The notes under the pieces are model-generated. The model was not told the origin of the DNA. It searched no databases and worked only from the letters and a program-made list of their open reading frames with translations. The position numbers and the translations under genes are program-made. This document shows, in pieces, positions 7,429 to 15,048 of a stretch of 20,403 nucleotides of DNA (positions are counted from its first letter, which is position 1; the number at the start of each line of letters is the position of its first letter). The stretch is from positions 62,787 to 83,189 of the forward strand of contig DJPL01000042.1 of the NCBI GenBank assembly GCA_002437415.1, read 5' to 3'. This DNA comes from Ruminococcaceae bacterium UBA6413. Lineage in GTDB: Bacteria; Bacillota; Clostridia; Oscillospirales; Ruminococcaceae.

Positions 7429-9255
7429 TCAAAAATTCTCTTGTATAAAATTGTATATTTCTATAGCTTTTTCTTCTTTTACCTTAGCGACTGCCGCAAG
7501 CTCGTCGGGTGAAGCTTCTTTCAAAGCCTGCTTTGTCTTGAAATGCTTTATCAGGGCGAGTGCCTTTGCTTCGCCGATGCCCTTTATCTTTGTAAGCTCC
7601 AGCTCATATGTCCTTTTCTTATGCGTCTGTTGTTGGAATGACAGTGAAAAGCGGTGAACCTCGTCCTGAATGTTGGTCATCAGCGAGAACAGCTTTTTAT
7701 TCGCGTTTATCTGTATCTCGCCGCCATGCGCCGCTATTGCTCTGGTGCGGTGCTTATCGTCCTTTACAAGTCCGTACAGCGGGATAGAAACGTTCATATT
7801 ATCAAGCACCTGCTGAACAGCGTGAACGTGACCTTTACCGCCGTCAAGAAGAATGAGGTCGGGTAGCGGGGAAAAGTTCTCATCGCCGTCAAGATAGCGC
7901 TGTATGCGCCTTTGCAGTACCTCCTGCATACAAGCATAGTCGTTCTGACCGACAACGTTCTTGATTGCGAACTTTCTGTAGCCTGCCTTATACGGTCTGC
8001 CGTTACGGTATACTATCATACCGCCGACTCTGCTGTCTTCACCGAGGTTTGAAATATCGTAGCTTTCGATAACGGTGGGTATCTTTGCCAGTCCGAGAAG
8101 CTTTGCGAGGTCTTCAAGTGCGTTTATTTCCTTAACTGTCCTGCCGACCTTCATCGACAGATATTCCGACGCATTCTGCTTTGCAAGAAGAACTCTTGAC
8201 AGTCCTTCGCCGCGTTGGGCTACCGTAATAGTCACCTTATGTCCGCAAAGGGCGGAGAAGTACTCCTCAAGCACCGCGCTGTCTTCCATTTCCTTATCAA
8301 TGTATATCTGCTTCGGGATAGCGTCCGCTCTTGCCGAATAATATCCGACCAGAAAGTCCGAGCGCATCTGTCCCGGGTCGTATTCATCTCCGATGAAGAA
8401 GTTTACCTTGTCGGTTATCCTTCCGCCGCGGTAGCACATAACCGCTATACTTGCAAGCTCAACGTTCTGTGCAAGCGCAACGACATCAAAATCATAGGTC
8501 TTGTCGGAAAAAATATCCTGACCGTCCTTCATCTTCTCGATCGCATTTATGCGGTCGCGGAGCTTTGCCGCTTTTTCGAACTCAAGGTTCTCCGACGCTT
8601 CGTACATTTGCTCGGTGAGCCGCTCAACGCTCGCTTTACTGCCGTTTTGCATATACTCTATGGCAGAGCGTATCATATTGTTGTATTCGTCCTGCTTTAT
8701 CTTGCCTGTGCATACGCCCATACATCTCTTAATGTGATAATTAAGACAGGGGCGCTCTTTTCTGAAATCTCTCGGGAAAACCTTGTGGCACGACGGAAAC
8801 ATAAATATCCTGTTCGCTTCATCGACTGCCTGCTTTGCGGTAAATCCGCTCGTGAACGGTCCGAGGTACTCTGCATTCTTATCCTTACAGTTGAGTGCAT
8901 AGGAGATACGCGGATACGGCTCTTTTGTTATCTTGATATAATTGTAACCCTTGTCGTCCTTGAGCAGTATATTATATTTTGGGTTGTACTGCTTTATCAG
9001 ACTGCATTCGAGCACCAGCGCGTCAAGCTCGCTCGGGGTGACTATAAAATCAAAGTCGTAGATATTGTCTACAAGCTTTCTTGTTTTCGCATTGTGGCTT
9101 TCAAGCGCGTGAAAGTAGGTCGTGACACGGTTCTTGAGCGCTTTTGCTTTTCCTACATATATTATCTTTCCCGCGCTGTCCTTCATAAGATATACTCCGG
9201 GTGAGAGCGAGAGCTTATTCGATTTATCTCTTAAAAAGCCAAGTCTGTCGTTCAC
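7429..9255 (-). CDS. uvrC: Excinuclease ABC subunit C
   Basis: UvrC makes the two incisions flanking a DNA lesion recognised by UvrAB. The 608-residue protein has the full set of domains: GIY-YIG nuclease for the 3' cut (about 17-95, with GVYLMKD and IIYVGKAK), a cysteine region (Cys156, Cys170, Cys178, Cys182) matching the Fe-S ligands reported for UvrC, the UVR motif that contacts UvrB (about 209-243), the RNase H-like nuclease for the 5' cut (about 380-530, starting IESYDISNLGE), and C-terminal helix-hairpin-helix motifs (about 550-605). The start is a GTG at 9255 with GGAG ten bases upstream; no ATG keeps the N-terminal nuclease intact. It is the first gene behind the promoter at 9305-9333. 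I see no LexA-type box there. Confidence 0.96.
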   Translation of the reverse strand: MNDRLGFLRDKSNKLSLSPGVYLMKDSAGKIIYVGKAKALKNRVTTYFHALESHNAKTRKLVDNIYDFDFIVTPSELDALVLECSLIKQYNPKYNILLKDDKGYNYIKITKEPYPRISYALNCKDKNAEYLGPFTSGFTAKQAVDEANRIFMFPSCHKVFPRDFRKERPCLNYHIKRCMGVCTGKIKQDEYNNMIRSAIEYMQNGSKASVERLTEQMYEASENLEFEKAAKLRDRINAIEKMKDGQDIFSDKTYDFDVVALAQNVELASIAVMCYRGGRITDKVNFFIGDEYDPGQMRSDFLVGYYSARADAIPKQIYIDKEMEDSAVLEEYFSALCGHKVTITVAQRGEGLSRVLLAKQNASEYLSMKVGRTVKEINALEDLAKLLGLAKIPTVIESYDISNLGEDSRVGGMIVYRNGRPYKAGYRKFAIKNVVGQNDYACMQEVLQRRIQRYLDGDENFSPLPDLILLDGGKGHVHAVQQVLDNMNVSIPLYGLVKDDKHRTRAIAAHGGEIQINANKKLFSLMTNIQDEVHRFSLSFQQQTHKKRTYELELTKIKGIGEAKALALIKHFKTKQALKEASPDELAAVAKVKEEKAIEIYNFIQENF

Positions 9256-9304
9256 CGGTCACACACTCCAAAAAAATATTGAAATTATCCGTATAGATAT
9301 TTAT

Positions 9305-9333
9305 ATTGTATCATTTTTTACACCCGATTACAA
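9305..9333 (-). promoter_or_regulatory. Probable promoter of uvrC and the following genes
   Basis: On the minus strand TTGTAA (complement of 9328-9333) and TACAAT (complement of 9305-9310) are 17 bases apart, matching 4 of 6 and 5 of 6 consensus positions. It lies about 50 bases upstream of the uvrC GTG and is the only good match on this strand in the 216-base divergent gap. Confidence 0.65.
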
Positions 9334-9398
9334 GTACTTTTTAAAAATAATGACGAATTGCGCCGCTGTGCGCGTTTTCTGCACTTCCAAAAAAAGCT

Positions 9399-9427
9399 TT
9401 GACTTTTGAGCGGGATTGGTGTATAAT
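9399..9427 (+). promoter_or_regulatory. Sigma-A type promoter of the ACT-domain/UPF0210 unit
   Basis: TTGACT at 9399-9404 and TATAAT at 9422-9427 with a 17-base spacer, 11 of 12 consensus positions. The start codon at 9472 follows about 37 bases after the expected transcription start, with GAGAGG eight bases before it. It is divergent from the uvrC promoter, whose -35 end lies about 65 bases away. Confidence 0.85.
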
Positions 9428-9471
9428 ATCAGGAGATATATTTTTAACCCGAAAAAAGAGAGGTTTATTTT

Positions 9472-9741
9472 ATGAGAGCAGTAGTTGCGGTTATTGGTAA
9501 GGATACAGTCGGCATTCTCGCAAAGGTAAGTAATATCTGCGCAGAGTGCAACGCAAACGTTATGGACGTTACACAGACAATTATGCAGGATCTGTTTGCA
9601 ATGACTATGCTTATCGACATTACGAAGTGTTCTGTAGATTATAACGTACTTGCCGACAAATTAAAGGCGGCAGGCAGTGAAATGGGTCTTCAGATACACG
9701 TTATGCATGAAGATATCTTCAATTCGATGCACAATATATAA
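9472..9741 (+). CDS. ACT-domain protein (UPF0237 family)
   Basis: An 89-residue protein that is essentially one ACT domain, a small ligand-binding fold usually sensing amino acids or related metabolites. The opening RAVVAVIGKDTVGILAKVS and the following NANVMDVTQTIMQ are typical of the UPF0237/GcvR-like group. There is no attached enzyme or DNA-binding domain, so it probably acts as a separate regulatory subunit. It ends 19 bases before the UPF0210 gene, shares its promoter and terminator, and the same pair recurs in many Firmicutes; inference: it modulates or partners the UPF0210 protein. The ligand is unknown. Confidence 0.9.
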   Translation: MRAVVAVIGKDTVGILAKVSNICAECNANVMDVTQTIMQDLFAMTMLIDITKCSVDYNVLADKLKAAGSEMGLQIHVMHEDIFNSMHNI

Positions 9742-9760
9742 TACATACGGGAGAAACTAA

Positions 9761-11116
9761 ATGTTCAATTCAAAAGATATTCTTGAAACCATCAAGATGA
9801 TACAGGAAGAGAACCTTGATATCCGTACTATAACAATGGGTATCTCGCTTCTTGACTGTATCGACAGTGATATAGACAAATCGTGCGAAAAGGTGTACGA
9901 AAAGATGATGCGTGTTGCCGAGCACCACGTTGAAACGGGTGAGATAATCGAAAAGCGCTACGGTATCCCGATAATCAATAAGCGTCTTTCCGTAACTCCC
10001 ATATCAATGCTTGCGGCGGCGGCAAAGGGCAGTCCCGTAAAATTTGCAAAAACGCTCCAGAGAGTAGCGGAGGGCACAGGCGTAAACTACATAGGCGGTT
10101 ACTCGGCACTTGTACAAAAGGGCTTTGCCGCAGGTGACTTGGAGCTTATTAACTCTATCCCCGAGGCGCTTGCCGAAACATCAAACGTCTGCTCCTCCGT
10201 AAATGTCGGCTCGACAAGAGCGGGTATCAATATGGACGCGGTCGCTCTTATGGGCAAGATCATAAAGCAGGCATCGGAAGCCACAAAGGATAATCACTGC
10301 TTCGGTGCGGCAAAGATAGTAGTATTCTGCAACGCCGTTGAGGATAACCCCTTTATGGCGGGTGCGTTCCACGGTGTAGGAGAAGCTGACTGTGTTCTCA
10401 ATGTCGGCGTAAGCGGTCCCGGTGTTGTACGTTCGGCACTTTCAAAAATGCCCGATGCAAGCATAAGCGAGGTCGCAGAGCAGATAAAGAAGACCGCTTT
10501 CAAGATCACCCGTATGGGACAGCTTGTCGGCGCAGAGGCAAGTAAAATGCTCGGCGTACCGTTCGGTATAGTTGACCTTTCGCTCGCTCCCACTCCCGCA
10601 GTCGGCGACAGTGTAGCGCATATCCTTGAAGAGATCGGACTCGAAAGCTGTGGCGCACACGGCACAACGGCGGCTCTCGCGATGCTCAACGACGCGGTAA
10701 AGAAGGGCGGCGTAATGGCATCGTCAAGCGTCGGCGGTCTGTCAGGCGCATTTATCCCTGTATCCGAGGACGCAGGTATGATAGACGCTGTAAACCGCGG
10801 CTCATTATCGATAGAAAAGCTCGAAGCAATGACTGCCGTTTGCTCGGTAGGACTTGATATGATAGCAGTTCCGGGCGACACGTCAGCCGATACGATCTCG
10901 GCGATTATCGCAGATGAAGCCGCTATCGGTATGGTGAACTCCAAGACGACAGCAGTACGAGTAATTCCCGCTATAGGAATGAAGGAGGGCGACACGATAG
11001 AGTTCGGCGGACTGTTCGGAAGCGGTCCTGTAATGAAGCTCAGCAAGTTCTCTTCATCTAAGTTCATATCAAGAGGCGGACGCATTCCCGCACCGCTCCA
11101 GAGCCTTAAGAACTGA
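9761..11116 (+). CDS. UPF0210 (PFL-like, DUF711) family protein
   Basis: A 451-residue full-length member of the UPF0210/DUF711 family (COG2848), whose known structure resembles the barrel of pyruvate formate-lyase; no reaction is established. Glycine- and alanine-rich conserved stretches are visible (NVGSTRAGINMDAVALMGKI, HGTTAALAMLNDAVKKGG, SSVGGLSGAFIPVSEDAGM). I find neither the adjacent active-site cysteine pair nor a C-terminal RVxGY-type glycyl-radical loop, so it should not be named a formate-lyase. No signal peptide or membrane segment; cytosolic. ATG at 9761 with GGGAG upstream; co-transcribed with the ACT-domain gene and followed eight bases later by a terminator. Confidence 0.92.
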   Translation: MFNSKDILETIKMIQEENLDIRTITMGISLLDCIDSDIDKSCEKVYEKMMRVAEHHVETGEIIEKRYGIPIINKRLSVTPISMLAAAAKGSPVKFAKTLQRVAEGTGVNYIGGYSALVQKGFAAGDLELINSIPEALAETSNVCSSVNVGSTRAGINMDAVALMGKIIKQASEATKDNHCFGAAKIVVFCNAVEDNPFMAGAFHGVGEADCVLNVGVSGPGVVRSALSKMPDASISEVAEQIKKTAFKITRMGQLVGAEASKMLGVPFGIVDLSLAPTPAVGDSVAHILEEIGLESCGAHGTTAALAMLNDAVKKGGVMASSSVGGLSGAFIPVSEDAGMIDAVNRGSLSIEKLEAMTAVCSVGLDMIAVPGDTSADTISAIIADEAAIGMVNSKTTAVRVIPAIGMKEGDTIEFGGLFGSGPVMKLSKFSSSKFISRGGRIPAPLQSLKN

Positions 11117-11123
11117 TATATGA

Positions 11124-11147
11124 CCGCAGGTGACCCCTGCGGTTTTT
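11124..11147 (+). terminator. Intrinsic terminator of the ACT/UPF0210 unit
   Basis: A perfect 7-bp G/C-rich stem, CCGCAGG at 11124-11130 with CCTGCGG at 11136-11142, a 5-base loop, then five T residues at 11143-11147. It begins eight bases after the UPF0210 stop codon and separates this unit from the ATPase operon. Confidence 0.93.
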
Positions 11148-11239
11148 CAATGTCGGATAATCTGATGTAATGATGATTTTCATTTTGTCAAGGATATTTT
11201 CGCACAAATTTAACATAGGCTTTTTGGTTATTATTTTGC

Positions 11240-11268
11240 TTGTATTTTGGGGATAATTGTAGTAAACT
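11240..11268 (+). promoter_or_regulatory. Tentative promoter of the V-type ATPase operon
   Basis: TTGTAT at 11240-11245 and TAAACT at 11263-11268 with a 17-base spacer, 3 of 6 and 4 of 6 consensus matches, about 50 bases before the first gene. An alternative is TTGTCA at 11185-11190 with TTTAAC 18 bases on. The A/T-rich stretch 11148-11317 must hold the operon promoter because a terminator precedes it, but neither candidate is strong, so an activator or another sigma factor is possible. Confidence 0.3.
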
Positions 11269-11317
11269 TAGTTATGATTTTTGATTTATATGCAGCTTTT
11301 AGAAAGGTGGTGCTCTG

Positions 11318-11629
11318 ATGGACGTTATCAGCGAGATTATCGCTTATGAAAAGCACGCTGAAGAAATTGTGGCAGAAGCGAACAAAAAAGCCGATGCTAT
11401 TCTTACAGATGCGGCGGCGCTCCGTGAAAAGGAGCGTATCAGCTATGAAGAAGACCGTAGCGATAAGATAAACCGATATCACGATGAGCTGAAAAAGAGC
11501 GGAGAAGAACACTACAGCGCGACCTCGGCAGAGTGCGATGCTGTAATTGCCCGACTTGACGATGATTTTTCAAAAAACAAGGACAAGTGGGCACAGGAGA
11601 TATACAGTAATATAGTTTCCGCAAAGTGA
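11318..11629 (+). CDS. V-type ATPase peripheral stalk subunit (G/H-like)
   Basis: A 103-residue, highly charged, all-helical protein with alanine/charged heptads (AEEIVAEANKKADAILTDAA). It fits the small peripheral-stalk subunit (NtpF in E. hirae, subunit G or H elsewhere) that pairs with subunit E to hold the catalytic head against subunit I. Sequence alone cannot prove the identity, since stalk proteins diverge quickly; position as first gene of a complete ATPase operon, as in E. hirae, is the main support. AAAGG is a few bases before the ATG at 11318. No membrane segment. Confidence 0.8.
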   Translation: MDVISEIIAYEKHAEEIVAEANKKADAILTDAAALREKERISYEEDRSDKINRYHDELKKSGEEHYSATSAECDAVIARLDDDFSKNKDKWAQEIYSNIVSAK

Positions 11630-11659
11630 CAGCAAAAAAATATATCCGGAGGTGATATT

Positions 11660-12691
11660 ATGTCGGCGGGTTCTGCGGCGGTAATAGCCAAGGCGAGAGC
11701 CAAATACGGCAAGCTGCTGAGCCTTGAACAGTTCAAGGCTCTGATATCCAAGGCGAATGTCGGCGAGATAGTAACACAGCTTAAGACCTATGACGATTTT
11801 GACAAGGATTTTTCCGGTGTTGACAATACGGTAAGGCGAAGTCAGGCTGAAAGGCTGATGGAAAAGCGCCTTTTCCGAGTATATGATGAGCTCAGGAAGT
11901 TCTGCCCCGGCAGCAGCAACAGGTTTTACGACTTTCTGCTGATACAGGAGGAGGTAAAGCAGATAATAAATGCGGCAATGTATATCGGAGCAGGCGTTTA
12001 CGATCTGTTTATTCCCGGCTTTCCGGGTTATCTGACAGATATCTGTTCTTATGATATACTTGCACTTTCAAAGGCAAGAACATATGATGAGATACTGAGC
12101 GTGCTCAAAAACACGCCGTATTATGATGTACTTGCGCCTTTGTCGGACGGAACGAAGGATTTTCCTCCGATAGTATCCATTGACTGCGCACTGACAAAAT
12201 ACCTTTATACAACGCTTTTTGCGTATATAAAAAAGGATATGTCGGGAAGCGAAAGGTCGGAGGTCGAAAAATGCTTACGCAGACGGTGCGATATGTACAA
12301 TATCAAGATATGCTACAGGCTTAAAGGTCTTTTCAAGATGCCTGTGCAGGAGGTTATTGAGCATACGCTTCCGTTTTACGGCAGGTTTGACAGGAAGACA
12401 ATGGAGCAGATACTGACTAAGGCTGAGAATGAGCCTATACTTCCGCTCCTTCTTAAGCTACCGTATTTCAAGGACCTTACCGAGGAGCAGGCGGTCGATA
12501 TAGAAACAGCCGTCCATACGTCAAATAAGCGCTATTATGACAGTAGGCTTGCTTTGTCGCAGTGCGACAGCACGGTAATATACTCTCTGACTGAGCTTAT
12601 TCAGATTGAAAACAGAAATCTCACTACTGTGATAGAGGGCGTAAGATATTCGCTTGGGCCGTCACAGATAGAAAAAATGCTGATATTATAG
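11660..12691 (+). CDS. ntpC: V-type ATPase subunit C (d-type)
   Basis: A 343-residue protein of the V/A-ATPase subunit C family (equivalent to eukaryotic subunit d), the funnel-shaped socket that joins the central shaft D/F to the membrane rotor ring. Length agrees with the family (about 330-350). It shows the three-fold repeated helical build in outline, opening with a segment of the form AxIAKARAKYGKLLSLEQ and a later YDEILSVLKNTPYYDVL block. It is soluble, with no transmembrane segment. GGAGGTGATATT precedes the ATG at 11660. In E. hirae ntpC follows ntpE; here it comes before subunit I. Confidence 0.9.
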   Translation: MSAGSAAVIAKARAKYGKLLSLEQFKALISKANVGEIVTQLKTYDDFDKDFSGVDNTVRRSQAERLMEKRLFRVYDELRKFCPGSSNRFYDFLLIQEEVKQIINAAMYIGAGVYDLFIPGFPGYLTDICSYDILALSKARTYDEILSVLKNTPYYDVLAPLSDGTKDFPPIVSIDCALTKYLYTTLFAYIKKDMSGSERSEVEKCLRRRCDMYNIKICYRLKGLFKMPVQEVIEHTLPFYGRFDRKTMEQILTKAENEPILPLLLKLPYFKDLTEEQAVDIETAVHTSNKRYYDSRLALSQCDSTVIYSLTELIQIENRNLTTVIEGVRYSLGPSQIEKMLIL

Positions 12692-12720
12692 AGCAAATAT
12701 ACAGCGAAAGGAATGATATA

Positions 12721-15030
12721 ATGGCAGTTGAGAAGATGTCACTTATATCGGTCAGCGGACCACTTAAAAAAGTCGATAAAACGCTGGTGCGATGTTGCGA
12801 AACAAAGTGCTTTCACATTGAGCCGTCGTTTTACACATTGACTTACGGTTCTGCTCATTTCAAGACGCTAAAGGACAAGGATATCTACGGCGGACTTATG
12901 AAACGAGCGGAGATATTATCATCGGGACTGGGGATAAAGGAAAGCTCCGTTCCTTACGATGATATTCAGATGGAGGCAATACATGACTTCGATATGTACT
13001 TTACCGGGCTTGAACAGCAGGTAATGCCTCTTATCAACGAAAAGAACGAGCTTGAAAAATCGATAGACGAGTACCGGCAGGTACTGCGGCAGGTCGGTAA
13101 CCTTTCAAATATCAATGTCGATTTCAAGGACTTGTTCGGGTGTAAGCATGTCAAGATACGTTTCGGTAAGCTCCCGTCCGAGAGCTACACCAAGCTTGAA
13201 TTTTACAGCGAAAAGGGCTTCGTGTTTGAAGCACTTGAAGAAAAGGACGGCTATGTCTGGGGACTTTATTTCGCACCTGTCGAGGAAAGTGTACAGATAG
13301 ACGATATTTTCACAAGTCTTTACTTTGAGCGTATACGTCTTCCGGACTTCCTGCACGGTGACGGCGAAACCGCAACGGCAGAGCTTAACCGACAGCTGAA
13401 AGGCTTTGACACAAAGCTTAAAGAGGTCAAAGAGAAGCTGACCGCGGTAAAGCAGAACGAAGAAAAGCAGTTTGAAAAGGTGCGCAGTAAGCTTACCTTC
13501 CTCCATAACAGCTATGAGCTGAGATGTCAGGTATCCGTGATCAACAACAAGTTCTATATGGCGGGCTTTGTTCCGACAAGAGAAGTTGCAAAGTTCAAAG
13601 AACATCTGTCATCGGTATCCGATATCGTGATCGAAGAGAAGAAATACTTTGTCGACGAACGAATGAAGCCTCCTACAAAGCTCAGAAACAACTGGCTGTT
13701 CAGACCGTTTGAGATGTTTGTCAATATGTACGGACTGCCGTCATACACAGGCATTGACCCGACACCGTATGTTGCGATAACATATATGCTTATATTCGGC
13801 ATAATGTTCGGCGACCTCGGACAAGGACTCGTGATATCACTGCTTGGCTTTATCCTTACAAAATGGAAGAATGTAAAGCTCGGTCCTATAATGGAGCGTA
13901 TCGGTATCAGCTCGGCAATATTCGGCTGTCTGTACGGCTCAGTCTTCGGAAACGAAGAGATAATAACGCCGTTCTTCCATATTGAGCCGCTTTACTCGGT
14001 ACTCGGAAAGCCAAACAGCATATTCCAGATATCGACTTATCTTCTGATAGCGGCACTTGCAATCGGTGTTATACTGATAGTCATTTCTATGGCGATGAAT
14101 ATCGTGCTGTCGTTCAGACGCAAGGATTATTCCTCCGCACTGTTCGGCGCAAACGGCATAACCGGTATGATATTCTATATCGCAGTGGTAGCCGCGGCGG
14201 GACTTCAGCTGGGCTTCGGAATAGAAATGTTCACACTGCCGTATGTACTGCTTCTTATCATTCTGCCGCTCGGCATTATGATGTTCAAAGAGCCGCTTGC
14301 ACATCTTGTTGCAAACTCCATTAAGCGTAATGTGGTAAACCTGAAGCACAAGACGGTTGCCGACGCGGCAATTATGGCTTCGGATACGCTGAGTGAAGAG
14401 ATGCTCAGAAAGACTAGAGAAGACCTTGAAAAGCTTGACGATCTTAAATTCGTCCGTGCCGTTTACGGTAAGATGCCGCGTGAGAGCTATGAAAAGCTCG
14501 GATACTTCACGGATAAGGAATTTGTATTTATTCCGCTTACCGAAAACGAGGATAACGTCTTTGGCGTTTACTTCGTATCAAAACAGCACAGAGCGATGGT
14601 CGATGATATATTCGCAGGTCTGTACTTTGAACGTATGAAGATGCCCGCAGAGCTTACCTCACCCGGAAAGCCCGCACAGGAAAGCGCGGATAAGCCCAAG
14701 GAGAAGAAGTCGGTCGGCAACTTCATTATAGAGGGTATCATTGAACTGTTTGAAACCTGTCTTTCCTATCTTACAAACACTATGTCATTCCTCCGTGTCG
14801 GCGGTTTCATCTTAAGCCACGCAGGTATGATGCTGGTTGTAGGCGTTTTAGCCGGTGACGGCGGTGTCGGTACAATAATAGTACAGATACTCGGAAACGC
14901 ATTCGTAATAGGTATGGAAGGCTTCCTTGTAGGCATTCAGGTATTAAGACTTGAATTCTATGAGATATTCGGTCGTTTCTATGTAAGTGACGGCAAAAGC
15001 TTTGAGCCGCTCAAGGCTAACTTAAACTAA
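12721..15030 (+). CDS. ntpI: V-type ATPase subunit I with an internal domain duplication
   Basis: Subunit I (a-type) is the membrane stator that forms the ion half-channels beside the rotor. Residues 1-345 form the cytoplasmic arm with coiled-coil stretches (about 95-125 and 220-260). Eight membrane segments follow, at roughly 348-363, 365-382, 395-410, 436-465, 475-500, 504-522, 676-708 and 716-750. The conserved arginine facing the rotor glutamate is Arg692 (SFLRVGGFILSHAGM). At 769 residues it is about 100 longer than the E. hirae (664) or Thermus (about 650) proteins as I recall them. The excess lies between helices 6 and 7 (about 533-665), where residues 576-642 repeat residues 142-208 of the same protein. 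The frame is open throughout, so this is a real insert and not an assembly break. ATG at 12721 after GAAAGGA. Confidence 0.95.
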   Translation: MAVEKMSLISVSGPLKKVDKTLVRCCETKCFHIEPSFYTLTYGSAHFKTLKDKDIYGGLMKRAEILSSGLGIKESSVPYDDIQMEAIHDFDMYFTGLEQQVMPLINEKNELEKSIDEYRQVLRQVGNLSNINVDFKDLFGCKHVKIRFGKLPSESYTKLEFYSEKGFVFEALEEKDGYVWGLYFAPVEESVQIDDIFTSLYFERIRLPDFLHGDGETATAELNRQLKGFDTKLKEVKEKLTAVKQNEEKQFEKVRSKLTFLHNSYELRCQVSVINNKFYMAGFVPTREVAKFKEHLSSVSDIVIEEKKYFVDERMKPPTKLRNNWLFRPFEMFVNMYGLPSYTGIDPTPYVAITYMLIFGIMFGDLGQGLVISLLGFILTKWKNVKLGPIMERIGISSAIFGCLYGSVFGNEEIITPFFHIEPLYSVLGKPNSIFQISTYLLIAALAIGVILIVISMAMNIVLSFRRKDYSSALFGANGITGMIFYIAVVAAAGLQLGFGIEMFTLPYVLLLIILPLGIMMFKEPLAHLVANSIKRNVVNLKHKTVADAAIMASDTLSEEMLRKTREDLEKLDDLKFVRAVYGKMPRESYEKLGYFTDKEFVFIPLTENEDNVFGVYFVSKQHRAMVDDIFAGLYFERMKMPAELTSPGKPAQESADKPKEKKSVGNFIIEGIIELFETCLSYLTNTMSFLRVGGFILSHAGMMLVVGVLAGDGGVGTIIVQILGNAFVIGMEGFLVGIQVLRLEFYEIFGRFYVSDGKSFEPLKANLN
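13144..13344 (+). other. Domain repeat copy 1 in subunit I (N-terminal arm)
   Basis: Encodes residues 142-208, an alpha/beta unit of the cytoplasmic arm in its normal place between the two coiled-coil strands. Landmarks shared with copy 2: GK[LM]P, ESY, KL, FVF, G-x-YF, DDIF and LYFER. Aligning the copies without gaps gives 30 identical residues of 67 by hand count. Confidence 0.88.
14446..14646 (+). other. Domain repeat copy 2 in subunit I (inserted in the helix 6-7 loop)
   Basis: Encodes residues 576-642, a second copy of the 142-208 unit at a constant offset of 434 residues. It is preceded by a charged helix (about 555-574, LSEEMLRKTREDLEKLDD) and followed by a flexible Pro/Ala/Lys linker (647-664, SPGKPAQESADKPKEKKS) leading into helix 7. 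By subunit I topology this loop is cytoplasmic, the same side as the arm. Confidence 0.88.
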
Positions 15031-15048
15031 TTTCGGGAGGAACTGAAA

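Noticed and set aside
8215..9204. 329-codon open frame on the plus strand
   Set aside because: Lies wholly opposite uvrC, whose protein has all expected domains; no ribosome binding site, and the translation resembles no family. An antisense shadow.
9360..9373. GCGC/GCGC hairpin followed by GTTTT between the divergent promoters
   Set aside because: Only 4 bp of stem, and it lies upstream of the plus-strand promoter with no transcript to end; probably chance.
10294..11085. 263-codon open frame on the minus strand
   Set aside because: Opposite the UPF0210 gene; low-complexity Pro/Ser/Ala composition typical of a reverse-strand shadow, and no start signals.
9761..11116. Naming the UPF0210 protein a pyruvate formate-lyase
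   Set aside because: No adjacent cysteines and no glycyl-radical loop; the resemblance is in fold only.
14317..14715. Subunit I insert as an assembly error or gene fusion
   Set aside because: Reading frame, codon use and flanking membrane helices are continuous, and the two copies are only about 45% identical in protein, so it is not a recent DNA duplication or chimera.
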